A DNA stretch of 43,974 nt from Myxococcota bacterium (GCA_028278345.1 JANQEL010000171.1:1-43974); one strand, 5' to 3'. Positions 8,501 to 16,189 are shown, counted from the first letter of the stretch. Notes: a model not told the origin generated them from the letters alone. Made by a program: numbers and translations.

Positions 8501-9954
8501 ACCTGAACCTGGGCGCCCTCTATCACGAAGAACAGCATCGGCGCGAAGCCCTCTACCTGACCCGTCTCGCCCGGCGTGCCGCCGAAGGGCTCGGGGCGCC
8601 GGAGATCCTGTATCGAACCCACTGGCAGGAAGGCCAGATCCTCTGGGGACAGCACCAGGTCGAGGCGTCGCTTGCGGCGCTGCGTCGCGCTGTCGGGATC
8701 CTCGAGGAGACGAAGCCGATCCCGACGGATGGCTACGGCTCGAGCGACGCGAACTTCCGCCGCCTGGTCGGCGGTGTGTATCGCGATACGACCGACCGCC
8801 TGTTGCGCGCGGCCTCCCTCGAGACGAATGCTTCGCGCGCGAAGTCGCTGGTGGTCGAAGCGCGCGACGTGATCGAGCGCTTCAAGGCCGCCGAACTTCG
8901 CAACTACTTCGAGGACGAGTGCATCGCGAGCGCCGGCAGTCAGGGGCGCGGCATCGATTCCCTCGAGCCGGGAGCCGCGGTCGTTTACACGGTGACGCTT
9001 CCCGACCGTCTCGAGCTGCTGGTCGGCCTGCCCTCCGGCATCGAGCGCTTCGCCGTACCGGTATCCGCCACGCGCCTCAACAAGACGATCGATCGTTTTC
9101 GGCGCGAGGTGCAGAACCCGCTGTCGCGCGCCTATCGCAATTCGGGTCGCAAGCTCCACGACTGGATCGTGAAGCCGATGCAGGACCACCTCGCGGCCAA
9201 CGAGGTGGATACCCTGGTCTTCATCGCGGACGGTCGCTTGCGAACGCTTCCCTTCGCGGCGCTCTACGACGGAAAGGATCATCTCGCCGATCGCTACGCC
9301 CTCGCGAGCGCGTTGAGCCTGCGATTGCTGGTGCCCGACGCGATTGCCTCCGAGACGGGGCGCCCGGTGCTCGCCGGTGTGAGCGAGGCCGTGCAGGGCT
9401 TCAGCCCGCTGGCCGCCGTGGAGAACGAAATCGCCGAGATTCACGACTCCTACGGAGGCGAGGTCCTGCTGAACGAGGCCTTCACCCTCGATTCGGTGCG
9501 CGGCGCGATCGACCGCGAAACTCCGGGCATCGTTCACCTCGCGACCCACGCGGTCTTCAGCGGCAATCCCGACACGAGCTTCCTGCTCACCTACGCGGGC
9601 CGCGTCGGCTTCGACGATCTCTCCGACGTCGTGGGGATGACGCGCACCGGTGGCGCGCCCCTCGATCTGTTGGTGCTGTCGGCCTGCGAAACCGCGGTGG
9701 GAAACGACCGCGCCGGCCTGGGCTTCACGGGGAGTGCGATCCGCGCGGGGGCACGCTCGGCCCTGGGGAGCTTGTGGCCGATCTCGGACGCCGCCGCGGG
9801 CGCGCTGATGGTCGATTTCTACCGCGGGCTGCAGGCCGAGGGGCTGAACAAGGCCCACGCGCTGCGAAAGGCACAGGCGGACCTGCGCGCCGACGATCGC
9901 TTCGATCATCCCTACTACTGGGCGCCCTTCACCCTCGTCAACGACTGGATCTGA
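5593..9954 (+). CDS. Secreted TpsA-type protein with TPR repeats and C-terminal CHAT protease domain
   Basis: 1453-residue multidomain protein. Residues 1-34 form a Sec signal peptide ('LLVLGLLLASTGALA-Q'). Residues about 36-330 are a TPS/haemagglutinin-activity domain with the hallmark NPNG at 137-140 ('LNPNGLFFGSNFSIDLQQSF'), followed by beta-helix-like repeats to about 540. An acidic/proline linker leads to TPR repeats at about 717-1095. Residues about 1097-1453 are a CHAT (caspase-HetF-associated TPR) domain with catalytic-type His1319 ('HLATHAVF') and Cys1365 ('VLSACETAVG'), ending in the typical 'HPYYWAPFTLVNDWI'. It is the only candidate cargo for the TpsB upstream. CHAT domains are clan CD cysteine proteases related to caspases and separase; here the domain would be at or outside the outer membrane. 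GGAG lies 8 bases before the ATG. The target, and whether it self-cleaves, are unknown. Confidence 0.93.
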   Translation: MTPLPLSRSRLVRGALAPLLVLGLLLASTGALAQNSTIEYDDTPGQDPLVVLPGGPGGNVYVLDASLNGVRNEDETFAMHSLVDFQLADGDIAQVTDDAAHIDLVSDVVIRVTGGNASNIEGRIENLYNDADLIFLNPNGLFFGSNFSIDLQQSFVASTANFVDAVQLSDGATVRLETGEPTALPVFTAVDSPTYGFLGAGADIIIDGLNADGAIPIEPDLAFGFLANNIQMGTGAVSSPILTNGRNLLAVAIGDQGGLMTDLEPDTIPFLTSLTGDPILPTGQILSNADIDTSVEGLASGDLVLYGGEVLMQTGSIFTGGIGSTSSAGDIFLNGRNIEIGVDIDTSVAEFSRGGDVIISGIFTTEFIGGPRVIDTRGGAGQQGGLVVLLGGLALDANRLTINVADTSRGNLTNIVSLTSQNLSFVGSTVENVSSVPATFFAGSFVAAGNDIVLADSTINLRNDGTDGVSSAVIEATGLVDLRNTTIDASSTAGADGGNILVEFGTDVLQDANTDLNVAAVPNPGTVIIRQGDGGSVSDPPFDLPDDGFTPGIDPLQVPDFEPPASGLVFDFVPDRTAGGPSLLGAAGSGEDDREAAIAAAQDEDALSLVAASQADAERKGENDANGSVPIFTNASEHSPLVPRTCNALAAGDRDSKLLARTNQRLPASPEDWLIAYDASGDRLLAAAVAPELAPVAAIADGEATRGGSVRSSRAQRDLAEAALAIRAGRYEEAAEHFSSAVDELTTAGDERGASEAMLAYAQLQLQEGHFAAARMELERALEIAHELDDEAHLAAVRASLGNALIATGELGRAEDELTRGLAVVSKKPKSGQDDASAAVLNNLGNRHAALNDHASARKAFERSAKLARERGLEADEARALLGAARVAIETGDVRAARRNLDRARPLVSKLPSTAERVPLSIHMGRTLGSIAAHSPRYRADALRGAFDAFDDARRSAEEVGDLRGVALANLNLGALYHEEQHRREALYLTRLARRAAEGLGAPEILYRTHWQEGQILWGQHQVEASLAALRRAVGILEETKPIPTDGYGSSDANFRRLVGGVYRDTTDRLLRAASLETNASRAKSLVVEARDVIERFKAAELRNYFEDECIASAGSQGRGIDSLEPGAAVVYTVTLPDRLELLVGLPSGIERFAVPVSATRLNKTIDRFRREVQNPLSRAYRNSGRKLHDWIVKPMQDHLAANEVDTLVFIADGRLRTLPFAALYDGKDHLADRYALASALSLRLLVPDAIASETGRPVLAGVSEAVQGFSPLAAVENEIAEIHDSYGGEVLLNEAFTLDSVRGAIDRETPGIVHLATHAVFSGNPDTSFLLTYAGRVGFDDLSDVVGMTRTGGAPLDLLVLSACETAVGNDRAGLGFTGSAIRAGARSALGSLWPISDAAAGALMVDFYRGLQAEGLNKAHALRKAQADLRADDRFDHPYYWAPFTLVNDWI

Positions 9955-10123
9955 CGGCGCTTCGCGGGCGAGTCGGTTCCCCGGGGTGCCCAACACACCG
10001 GTTCGTACGCCTCTTTACCGGTCCGGCGTCCCCGCTATCCTGCTGCGTTGCCGGTGTGGCCACTGCGTGGCGCCGCGATTCGATGTTCGAGACGGGCCGA
10101 AGAAGGTTCGAGGAGACGGGTTC
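9955..10123 (+). other. Intergenic region between CHAT exoprotein and OM protein
   Basis: 169 bp without a convincing gene. It holds two copies of ACCGGT and a widely spaced 8-bp inverted repeat (CACACCGG at 9994-10001, CCGGTGTG at 10051-10058). The loop of about 49 bases makes a terminator unlikely. Whether a separate promoter for 10124-14407 lies here cannot be decided by eye. Confidence 0.35.
10111..10115 (+). promoter_or_regulatory. Ribosome-binding site supporting TTG start at 10124
   Basis: AGGAG lies 8 bases before TTG 10124 and 11 bases before the in-frame GTG 10127. There is no in-frame ATG between the TTG and the mature protein, so this site decides the start of the outer-membrane protein. 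Confidence 0.55.
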
Positions 10124-11452
10124 TTGGTGGATCAGTTGCAGCAGATTCGGCTTCCTGGCGCGCAGCCCACGTTCCGCCGCCGCGGCCTGCGGCTGGCGAC
10201 CCTTTCGCTCTCTTTCGCTGTGCTCGTTGCGCTGTTCGCGACCCCGGCATTGGCGAATTTCAACCAGCAGTCCGCCACCGACGGTGGGGACGCCGCCTTC
10301 GAAGCCACCGAGACGGCCATCGAGGATGCCGGCATCGACACGGCCGATGACGATCTCGAAGAGGCGGACACGCTTGCCGATCAGGTGGCCGACGAAGCCG
10401 AAGGCGTCGTCGATTCCGACGCGGTCGCCGATCCGGATGCCGTCGTCGATCCCACTGCGGCGGCCGACGCGGCTGTCAGCGACGCGGACTCCGACGACGC
10501 CACGAGCGACGTCGCAGACTACGTGGCCGACGAAGAGGTCGAGGAGGAGGAAGAAGACCCGTATCAGAGCGATCTGTGGGTTCCCTCCCTGGCCTTTGCG
10601 GTCACCGTGCACGACGAAGAAATGGATCTGGTCGGCGAGAACCCGATCGCCTTCTCGATCAACACCACCGACTCGCGCACGATGGTGGCGCTGCGCTTCG
10701 GCGGCGAGCTCATGTCGCCCGTGGTCGAGGAAATCCCCTTCGAGCCGCGCTTCTACGTGTCGGGAGGCGTGCTCTGGTCGCCGCCGGGCAACTCCCTGTT
10801 CGACATCGAACACGAGACACAGACTACGGACGATTACCGCGATACCAACATCGATCAGGATCTCCGCACCTTCCAGACGCAGACCGCCAGCAACCCGGCG
10901 GCCGCCGTGGCCCAGTTGGCCGAGGAGTTCGAGGGACAGGGAAATCGCGTCTGGGGACGCCGGCGTCACAACGCCTGGTACGTGAGTGCGGGCACGGTCT
11001 TCACCCTGCCGCGCAGCGGATATGCCCTTCGCTTCCGGCCTTCGGTCGAATACGCCGGGGAGGTCTTCGACAACGAGGGCGAGTTCGCCCTGATGGTCGA
11101 CGAGCGCGCGCTGCCCACCGACATCCCCGAGTTCTACGTCGCTCGCATTGCGCTTGACGAGCGCCAGACATTCCACAGTCTCGGTCCGGGTCTGGAACTC
11201 GAACTCGTGAACCAGCTCGATGGAGGTATCACCCTCTCCTTCTTCATGCAGACGCGGTTCATGTGGATCCTGAACGACCCCGACGTGAAGCTCCGCGGCG
11301 ACGCCACGTTCGCGGACGAATCGATCACGGCCGCGGCCCTGACCTCGGTGAATCTCCAGGACCTCGAGTTCGACATCAACCGCAACCGATTCAACTTCCG
11401 CGGCGGTATGGGCGTTCGCATCGGGTTCAAGGATCTCGGCTTCAAGTTCTGA
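10124..11452 (+). CDS. Predicted outer-membrane beta-barrel protein with long acidic N-terminal linker
   Basis: About 442 residues. I do not recognise a named family. A TTG start gives a 44-residue Sec signal ending 'ALFATPALA-NF'. Residues about 50-145 are low-complexity and strongly acidic (Asp/Glu/Ala-rich, including a run of six Glu in 'EEVEEEEEDP'), without the regular repeats of a known calcium-binding motif. From about 150 on, alternating hydrophobic/polar strands rich in aromatic residues suggest a beta-barrel ('FEPRFYVSGGVLWSP', 'GYALRFRPSVEYAGEVF'), and the protein ends in Phe ('MGVRIGFKDLGFKF'), as BAM substrates usually do. The frame is open to 9986, but the upstream residues look non-coding. 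It follows the CHAT exoprotein on the same strand and precedes the SGNH hydrolase by 13 bp. A surface anchor, partner or substrate of the exoprotein is possible but unproven. Confidence 0.78.
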   Translation: MVDQLQQIRLPGAQPTFRRRGLRLATLSLSFAVLVALFATPALANFNQQSATDGGDAAFEATETAIEDAGIDTADDDLEEADTLADQVADEAEGVVDSDAVADPDAVVDPTAAADAAVSDADSDDATSDVADYVADEEVEEEEEDPYQSDLWVPSLAFAVTVHDEEMDLVGENPIAFSINTTDSRTMVALRFGGELMSPVVEEIPFEPRFYVSGGVLWSPPGNSLFDIEHETQTTDDYRDTNIDQDLRTFQTQTASNPAAAVAQLAEEFEGQGNRVWGRRRHNAWYVSAGTVFTLPRSGYALRFRPSVEYAGEVFDNEGEFALMVDERALPTDIPEFYVARIALDERQTFHSLGPGLELELVNQLDGGITLSFFMQTRFMWILNDPDVKLRGDATFADESITAAALTSVNLQDLEFDINRNRFNFRGGMGVRIGFKDLGFKF

Positions 11453-11465
11453 GCCGAAACTCGCG

Positions 11466-12788
11466 ATGGCTGCGCGCTACTCGAGTCGTGACGTCGCGGG
11501 CTTCCTGGTCGGGTTGCTGGGTTTGGCGATCCTGCTTTCCGGGGCGCTGCTGAACCCCTGGGTGGCGCGCCTCTGGCAGGGGGCGCTGATTGTCGACAAG
11601 GCCGACGTGCTCGCGAAGTACTGCTTCTGGAGCACGCTCTTCGGCCTGCTCTTCCTGTGGATCGGCCGCGCGATTCCGCGCGCCAAGGCGGGGCTGCTGG
11701 GCACCGTGCCCCTGGTCTTCCTGCTGGCCTTCGGGATCCTCTTCGACCGCCTTCTGTTGGTGGAGTTCGGCTTGCCGCTCTGGCAATACGATCTCGAACT
11801 CCACTACCGGCATCGGCCCGATGTCGTGCGGAGCCTGCGCGGGGCGGGACGCCCGGGGGATACGATCCGGATCAATCGCTACGGCCACCACGATGTCGAC
11901 TTCCCCGAGGCCAAGCCCGCGGGCGAGTTCCGCGCGGTGATGCTCGGGGATTCGGTCACCATGGGTCACTACGTGACCCAGGAGGAGACCTTCAGCCACA
12001 AGCTCGAAGGGCTGCTGGCCGAGCGCGACCATCGCCACCGCACGCATCAGGTGATCAACACCGCGGTACACGGCTACTCGACCCACCAGGAGGCGCGGAT
12101 CCTCGAGGAGAGCCTACGCTTCGATCCCGACTTCGTGGCGATCGGCTTCTGCCTGAACGACGTGACCGAACCGTTCCTGATCGACGAGCGCCTCGGCGGC
12201 GTCGGACTCGACTATCACGGGGTCGCGCAGACCGGCAATGCGCTGCACGGCTACCTGATGAACGAAACCGGCGTCGGGCGGCTACTGCAGCAACTCCAGA
12301 ATCGCGGCAAGCGTCTCGAGGTCGAGAAGCGTCGCGAGTCGTTCAACGTGTACAACATGTCAAAGCTCGGGGTCGACGCTCGCGAGTTCGAGGCGGGGTG
12401 GCAGCACGTGCTGAGTGGTCTCGAGCGCATCTATGCCCTGGCGAAGGAGCGTGACATCCCCGCCCTGTTGATGGTCTTTCCGTTCGACTTCCAGTTGCTC
12501 GATCCCACGACCCACAACCCCGGTCGGATCCTCGCGGCGCACGCCGCTGAGCACGGCGTGCCCGTGATCGATTTCGTCGAGCCCTTCGCGAAGGCGGTCT
12601 ACGACGATGCAGAGCTCGTGGAGTTCCTGCGCGCACGGGGCTACGACAACGCGGAGATCCAGGCCTTCTTCGCCCCGAAGCTGGGTCGCGTGCTCGTCGA
12701 TCCGGATCACTTCAGCGAAGGCGGTCACGAGATCGTCGCCGAGGCCCTGCTCGAGCACCTGCTCGAGCGTGGGCTCGTGGGGTCGTGA
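11466..12788 (+). CDS. Membrane-anchored SGNH/GDSL-family hydrolase
   Basis: 440 residues. Three N-terminal hydrophobic segments (about 10-30, 53-68, 77-97) anchor a C-terminal SGNH hydrolase domain. Catalytic blocks are clear: GDSVTMG with nucleophile Ser163, block II Gly in 'HGYSTHQE' near 203, block III Asn231 in 'GFCLND', and block V 'DPDHFSEGGH' with Asp412/His415. Such proteins usually add or remove acyl groups (often acetyl) on envelope glycans, or act as esterases. Its stop overlaps the start of the glycosyltransferase gene by four bases (GTGA), so the two are translationally coupled. That pairing favours modification of a surface polysaccharide or glycoprotein over lipid digestion. 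The exact substrate is unknown. Confidence 0.85.
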   Translation: MAARYSSRDVAGFLVGLLGLAILLSGALLNPWVARLWQGALIVDKADVLAKYCFWSTLFGLLFLWIGRAIPRAKAGLLGTVPLVFLLAFGILFDRLLLVEFGLPLWQYDLELHYRHRPDVVRSLRGAGRPGDTIRINRYGHHDVDFPEAKPAGEFRAVMLGDSVTMGHYVTQEETFSHKLEGLLAERDHRHRTHQVINTAVHGYSTHQEARILEESLRFDPDFVAIGFCLNDVTEPFLIDERLGGVGLDYHGVAQTGNALHGYLMNETGVGRLLQQLQNRGKRLEVEKRRESFNVYNMSKLGVDAREFEAGWQHVLSGLERIYALAKERDIPALLMVFPFDFQLLDPTTHNPGRILAAHAAEHGVPVIDFVEPFAKAVYDDAELVEFLRARGYDNAEIQAFFAPKLGRVLVDPDHFSEGGHEIVAEALLEHLLERGLVGS

Positions 12789-14407
12789 ACCGCCCCGAGC
12801 GCCTGTGCCTGATCGTCGTCGCGGCGATCCACACGCTGCACTTCGCGTGGACGGCGGTGGTGCCCGGCCTCGCCGATCTCTACATCCTCGACTCGCGGGT
12901 GTACGACGCGATGGCGAACGACTTCCTCGCGCAGGGTTTCTTCGCCGGGGACGAAGCGTTCGGACATGCGCCGCTGTATCCCCTCTGGCTGGCAGCCCTT
13001 CGTTTCGTGGGGCTCGACGCCGCCCTCTTCCCCCTGGCGCTGCAGGTGGGCCTCGGGATCTTGAACGCGGGTCTCGTCGGCGGACTCGCCCGACGGATCT
13101 TCGGAGGCCCGGCCGCGGCTCCCGCCATCGTGCTCTACGGCCTGTACGGCCCCGCCGCCATGCTCGAGACGAAGTTGATGGCCACCACCCTGGGCGTGAG
13201 CCTCCTGCTCGTCGCGCTCTGGTTGCTCGTGCGAGACGAGGGCGAAGCGTCGAGGCGACGCTTCCTCGTGGCCGGGCTCGTGCTCGGTGCCGCCTGTCTG
13301 GTTCGTCCGAACCTGCTGCTCTTCGTTCCCCTGGCCGCGCTCTTCGTCGTCCATCGAGCCGGTGGTCTTCGCAGTGCGGCCGCATGGGGCTGGGGATTCG
13401 CGTTCGGATTGGCGGTGGTGCTCGCGATTGCGCCGGTGAGTATTCGCAACCATCTCGTTTCGGGTGAGCGCGTCTGGATCACGGCGCACGGCGGCATGAC
13501 GCTCTATCAGAGCAACAACCCGAACGCGACGGGGATCTACTCGCGGATCCCCGGCGCGGTGGGCAATCCGTTGGTCCTGGCCGACCGCTTGCGCGAGCGC
13601 GCGGAAGCCGAGCACGGTGGGCCCCTCACCCTCGGCGAGGTCGATCGCAGCTATCGCGATCGCGCCCTCGCATTCCTGCGCGAAGATCCGCGCGCCGCGG
13701 CCGCCCTCGTGATGCGCAAGCTGCGCTTCTGGTTCGGCAACGACGAGGTCTCCACCGAGTACAGTCTCGCGACCGAGCGCGAGCTCACGCCATCCCTCTG
13801 GCTGATGCCGATCCCCTTCGCGCTGGTACTCGCCCTTGCGGTCTTCGGTGCGTTCGAATGCGTTTGCTCGAGAGGCGCATCGCCCTCGATCGCCCTGCTC
13901 GGCGCCTTCGTCGCGACCAACCTCGCGACAGTGGCGATCTTCTACTTCTCGTCGCGCTATCGCGTGCCTGCGGTGGCGGTGCTCTGCGTCTTCGCCGGTG
14001 CGGGGGTGGCGCGTGTGATCGAGTGCGTTGCGCGGCGGGGAGAGACGGTGACTCCCGCGAGCTGGGGTGGGTTGCTCCTGGCCTGTGCGTTCGCGGTCCT
14101 ATCCCTACTGCCCTTGAGCGACGATGCGGAGCGCTACGCCTTCCATCAATGGTTCAACTACGGCGTTGCGCAGGATGAACGCGGCGAGCACGAGGTCGCG
14201 GTCGCGAGTTTCGAGCGGGCGCTCGTCGGCATGCGGGACCATTGGCACGTCCATCTCGCCCTCGGCCGCGCCTACGCGAAGGTGGATCGCCTCGACGAAG
14301 CCCTCGCCCGCTATCGCCGGGCGGTCGAGTTGCGCCCGCAGTCGCGGGACGCCCGCGAAGGGGTTCGCGAGGTGCGCGCCCGCATCGAAGCTCGCAAAGG
14401 GCCATGA
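12785..14407 (+). CDS. GT39/PMT-like membrane glycosyltransferase with C-terminal TPR repeats
   Basis: 540-residue polytopic protein with a GTG start inside the stop of the preceding gene. The first lumenal/periplasmic loop has the GT-C pattern 'LDSRVYDAMANDFLAQG' followed by 'GHAPLYPLWLAALRF', the usual 'PLYPLWLA' block of PMT_2/GT39 enzymes. About ten hydrophobic helices follow to residue 450. The last 90 residues form at least two TPRs ('WFNYGVAQDERGEHEVAVAS', 'HVHLALGRAYAKVDRLDEAL'). GT-C enzymes use polyprenyl-phosphate sugars and transfer them on the periplasmic face, to lipid A, glycans or proteins. The TPRs suggest a protein partner. Clustering with a two-partner-secretion system recalls adhesin-glycosylation loci, but transfer to the exoprotein is inference. 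It converges with the esterase-like gene, 25 bp apart. Confidence 0.83.
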   Translation: MNRPERLCLIVVAAIHTLHFAWTAVVPGLADLYILDSRVYDAMANDFLAQGFFAGDEAFGHAPLYPLWLAALRFVGLDAALFPLALQVGLGILNAGLVGGLARRIFGGPAAAPAIVLYGLYGPAAMLETKLMATTLGVSLLLVALWLLVRDEGEASRRRFLVAGLVLGAACLVRPNLLLFVPLAALFVVHRAGGLRSAAAWGWGFAFGLAVVLAIAPVSIRNHLVSGERVWITAHGGMTLYQSNNPNATGIYSRIPGAVGNPLVLADRLRERAEAEHGGPLTLGEVDRSYRDRALAFLREDPRAAAALVMRKLRFWFGNDEVSTEYSLATERELTPSLWLMPIPFALVLALAVFGAFECVCSRGASPSIALLGAFVATNLATVAIFYFSSRYRVPAVAVLCVFAGAGVARVIECVARRGETVTPASWGGLLLACAFAVLSLLPLSDDAERYAFHQWFNYGVAQDERGEHEVAVASFERALVGMRDHWHVHLALGRAYAKVDRLDEALARYRRAVELRPQSRDAREGVREVRARIEARKGP

Positions 14408-14432
14408 CTCGGCCGGCGCGCTTTCCCTCGAA

Positions 14433-15125
14433 TCAGAACGCGCCGAAATACCAGTCGAGGGCCTCGCCCTGGAAGGTCCCACTCGGCCAGTGCCGCCCGC
14501 CCTCATCCACCGAAAATTCAACGGGATAGCCCGCGCGTTCGAGATTCTCCTTCATGGGCAGGGCCACGCGATCGAAGGCGAAGAGTTCGTCGTGGGTGCC
14601 GTACTCGAGGTAGATGCGAGGTTTGGGATCGTCTTCGCCGACGTTGTCGCGGTCGAGCACGACGAAGCCCGCCGCCCAACAGAGTGCGGCCTCGAAGAGC
14701 CGCGGGTTCGAGAGCACGAGGGACAACGCGTAGCTCGCTCCATCCGAGTAGCCGATCAACACCTGGCGTGCGGGATCGATCGGGTAGCGGCGATAGATCA
14801 GGTCGTAGGCGTACTCGAGGAAGTCGAGGTCATTCCTCTCACCGCCGACGATCAGATCCCAGGTGGGGTCGACCGAACGGGGAACCAGGAAGAAGGCATC
14901 GCGTTGGTCGGGTTGCCCACGGCAGGCCTTCACCAGCATTTCGTCCTGGCGCCCGGCCCCGTGCAACACGGTGAAGAGGGGGTAGCGACGGTCGGGATCG
15001 ATCTCACTCGGGGTGAGCAGCACCGCGCGGGCGTCGCCGCGCTCGAGGTCGACCTCGCCGATCGGGCTCGCTTCTTCTCGCGGCTCGACTTCCTTGTGTT
15101 CCACGCGCAGCGCCAGGGAATCCAT
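14433..15125 (-). CDS. Alpha/beta-hydrolase, carboxylesterase/phospholipase-like
   Basis: About 230 residues from ATG 15125 (ATG 15158 is the alternative; neither has a good ribosome site, and the frame stays open further into the divergent SDR gene). The fold of small serine esterases is visible: 'LFTVLHGAGRQDEM' with the oxyanion HG, nucleophile Ser127 in 'IGYSDGASYALSL', acid Asp179 in 'YLEYGTHDELF', and His212 in 'DEGGRHWPSG'. It has no signal peptide, so it is probably cytoplasmic, hydrolysing small esters or lactones. The arrangement resembles bacterial phospholipase/carboxylesterase and polyhydroxybutyrate-esterase relatives. It is divergent from the SDR gene with little intergenic DNA, so the two may share a control region. 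Confidence 0.82.
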   Translation of the reverse strand: MDSLALRVEHKEVEPREEASPIGEVDLERGDARAVLLTPSEIDPDRRYPLFTVLHGAGRQDEMLVKACRGQPDQRDAFFLVPRSVDPTWDLIVGGERNDLDFLEYAYDLIYRRYPIDPARQVLIGYSDGASYALSLVLSNPRLFEAALCWAAGFVVLDRDNVGEDDPKPRIYLEYGTHDELFAFDRVALPMKENLERAGYPVEFSVDEGGRHWPSGTFQGEALDWYFGAF

Positions 15126-15189
15126 GGCGATACGATACCAGCCGTTCCGGGCACTCATGCCGAAATGCCGAAGGGAAGGAATGGCGCCG

Positions 15190-15954
15190 ATGGGCAGACT
15201 CGACGGGAAGGTGGCGATCATCACGGGTGCGGCCCGCGGCCAGGGCGAAGCCGAAGCGCGGCTCTTCGTCGAGGAAGGCGCGCGCGTGGTGATGGGCGAC
15301 GTCCTCGAAGCCGAGGGCAAGGCGGTGGCCGACGATCTCGGGGATGCGGCTGTCTTCCTGAAAATGGACGTGTCGAAGGAAGACGATTGGGAGCGCGCGG
15401 TCGATGCCGCGAAGGGGCTCGGCCCGTTGAACGTCCTGATCAACAACGCAGCCGTCACGCACTTCGCCTCGATTCCGGATACCAGCCTCGAGGACTATCA
15501 GCGCGTGATCGGCATCAACCAGGTTGGCACCTTCCTGGGGATGCGCGCGGTGCTCGAACCGATGAAGGCGGCCGGTGGCGGTTCGATCGTGAACGTCTCT
15601 TCGATCGACGGGCTCCAGGCGAAGAACGGGCTGGCCGCCTACGCGTCGAGCAAGTGGGCGATCCGCGGACTCACCCGCGTGGGTGCACTCGAGTACGGGC
15701 GCTTCGGCATTCGCGTGAACTCCCTGCACCCGGGCGGCGTGGATACGGTGATGGGCAACCCCGTGGGCATGGACAACATCGACGAGTTCTACAAGGACTA
15801 TCCGATCCCGCGTTGCGGCCGCCCGATCGACATCGCCCGCATGGCCCTCTTCATGGCTTCGGACGAGTGCTCGTACTCGACGGGAACCGAGTTCGTCGCC
15901 GACGGTGGTTGGAACGCCGGGCAGATCCTCAAGTGGCTCCCCGGGGCGGACTGA
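15190..15954 (+). CDS. NAD(H)-dependent short-chain dehydrogenase/reductase
   Basis: 254-residue classical SDR. The cofactor motif is 'TGAARGQGEAEARLF' (residues 12-26), and Asp37 after beta-2 ('VVMGDVLE') favours NAD(H). The NNAA motif is at 85-88. The catalytic Ser138-Tyr151-Lys155 set lies in 'VSSIDGLQAKNGLAAYASSK' and the protein ends with the typical 'FVADGGW'. The sequence resembles the 3-alpha/20-beta-hydroxysteroid and cyclopentanol dehydrogenase type, so a hydroxysteroid or terpenoid alcohol is plausible but unproven. ATG 15190 is chosen because a GGAAGG site lies about 9-10 bases upstream; ATG 15181 abuts that site directly. It converges with the small gene at 15974 with 19 bp between stops. 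Confidence 0.93.
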   Translation: MGRLDGKVAIITGAARGQGEAEARLFVEEGARVVMGDVLEAEGKAVADDLGDAAVFLKMDVSKEDDWERAVDAAKGLGPLNVLINNAAVTHFASIPDTSLEDYQRVIGINQVGTFLGMRAVLEPMKAAGGGSIVNVSSIDGLQAKNGLAAYASSKWAIRGLTRVGALEYGRFGIRVNSLHPGGVDTVMGNPVGMDNIDEFYKDYPIPRCGRPIDIARMALFMASDECSYSTGTEFVADGGWNAGQILKWLPGAD

Positions 15955-15973
15955 GCGAGCCCCGGCGCGTGCG

Positions 15974-16189
15974 CTAGAGGGAGTCGGCTCGCGCCAACAT
16001 GGCGGCGGCCCCCTTCTCGCCGTTGGGCAGCACCGCCCGGGAGAAGGCTTCGAAGAAGGTCTTGCGAGCGGCGGGATCGTCCTCGATGCGGCAGCGCCCC
16101 TGGAGCGAGACGCGGCGTCCGTCCCGCGCCGTCCAACCAAAGGTGCATTCGTTCTGTTGACGCAGGAGTTCGCGGGTGAGGTCGTTCAT
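15974..16189 (-). CDS. Small protein resembling half of a pyridoxamine-phosphate-oxidase-like split barrel
   Basis: 71 residues. Its ATG overlaps the stop of the upstream hydrolase (ATGA), so it is translationally coupled to it. The stretch 'LLRQQNECTFGWTARDGR' followed by 'VSLQGRCRIEDDPAARKTFF' resembles the second half of FMN-binding pyridoxamine 5'-phosphate oxidase-like proteins, where a neutral strand is followed by 'V.L.GRARIV.DP'. The N-terminal strands and phosphate-binding Arg/Lys of a full domain (about 130 residues) are missing. It may be a truncated relic kept by coupling, or a small protein that completes a barrel by dimerising. Codon use is like its neighbours. Function unknown. 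Confidence 0.6.
   Translation of the reverse strand: MNDLTRELLRQQNECTFGWTARDGRRVSLQGRCRIEDDPAARKTFFEAFSRAVLPNGEKGAAAMLARADSL

Noticed and set aside
7222-9996. 924-codon open frame on the minus strand over the TPR-CHAT region
   Set aside because: Mirror of a high-GC coding frame. The plus strand encodes recognisable TPR and CHAT motifs.
9994-10058. Terminator after the CHAT exoprotein gene
   Set aside because: The 8-bp inverted repeat has a loop of about 49 bases and no T-tract.
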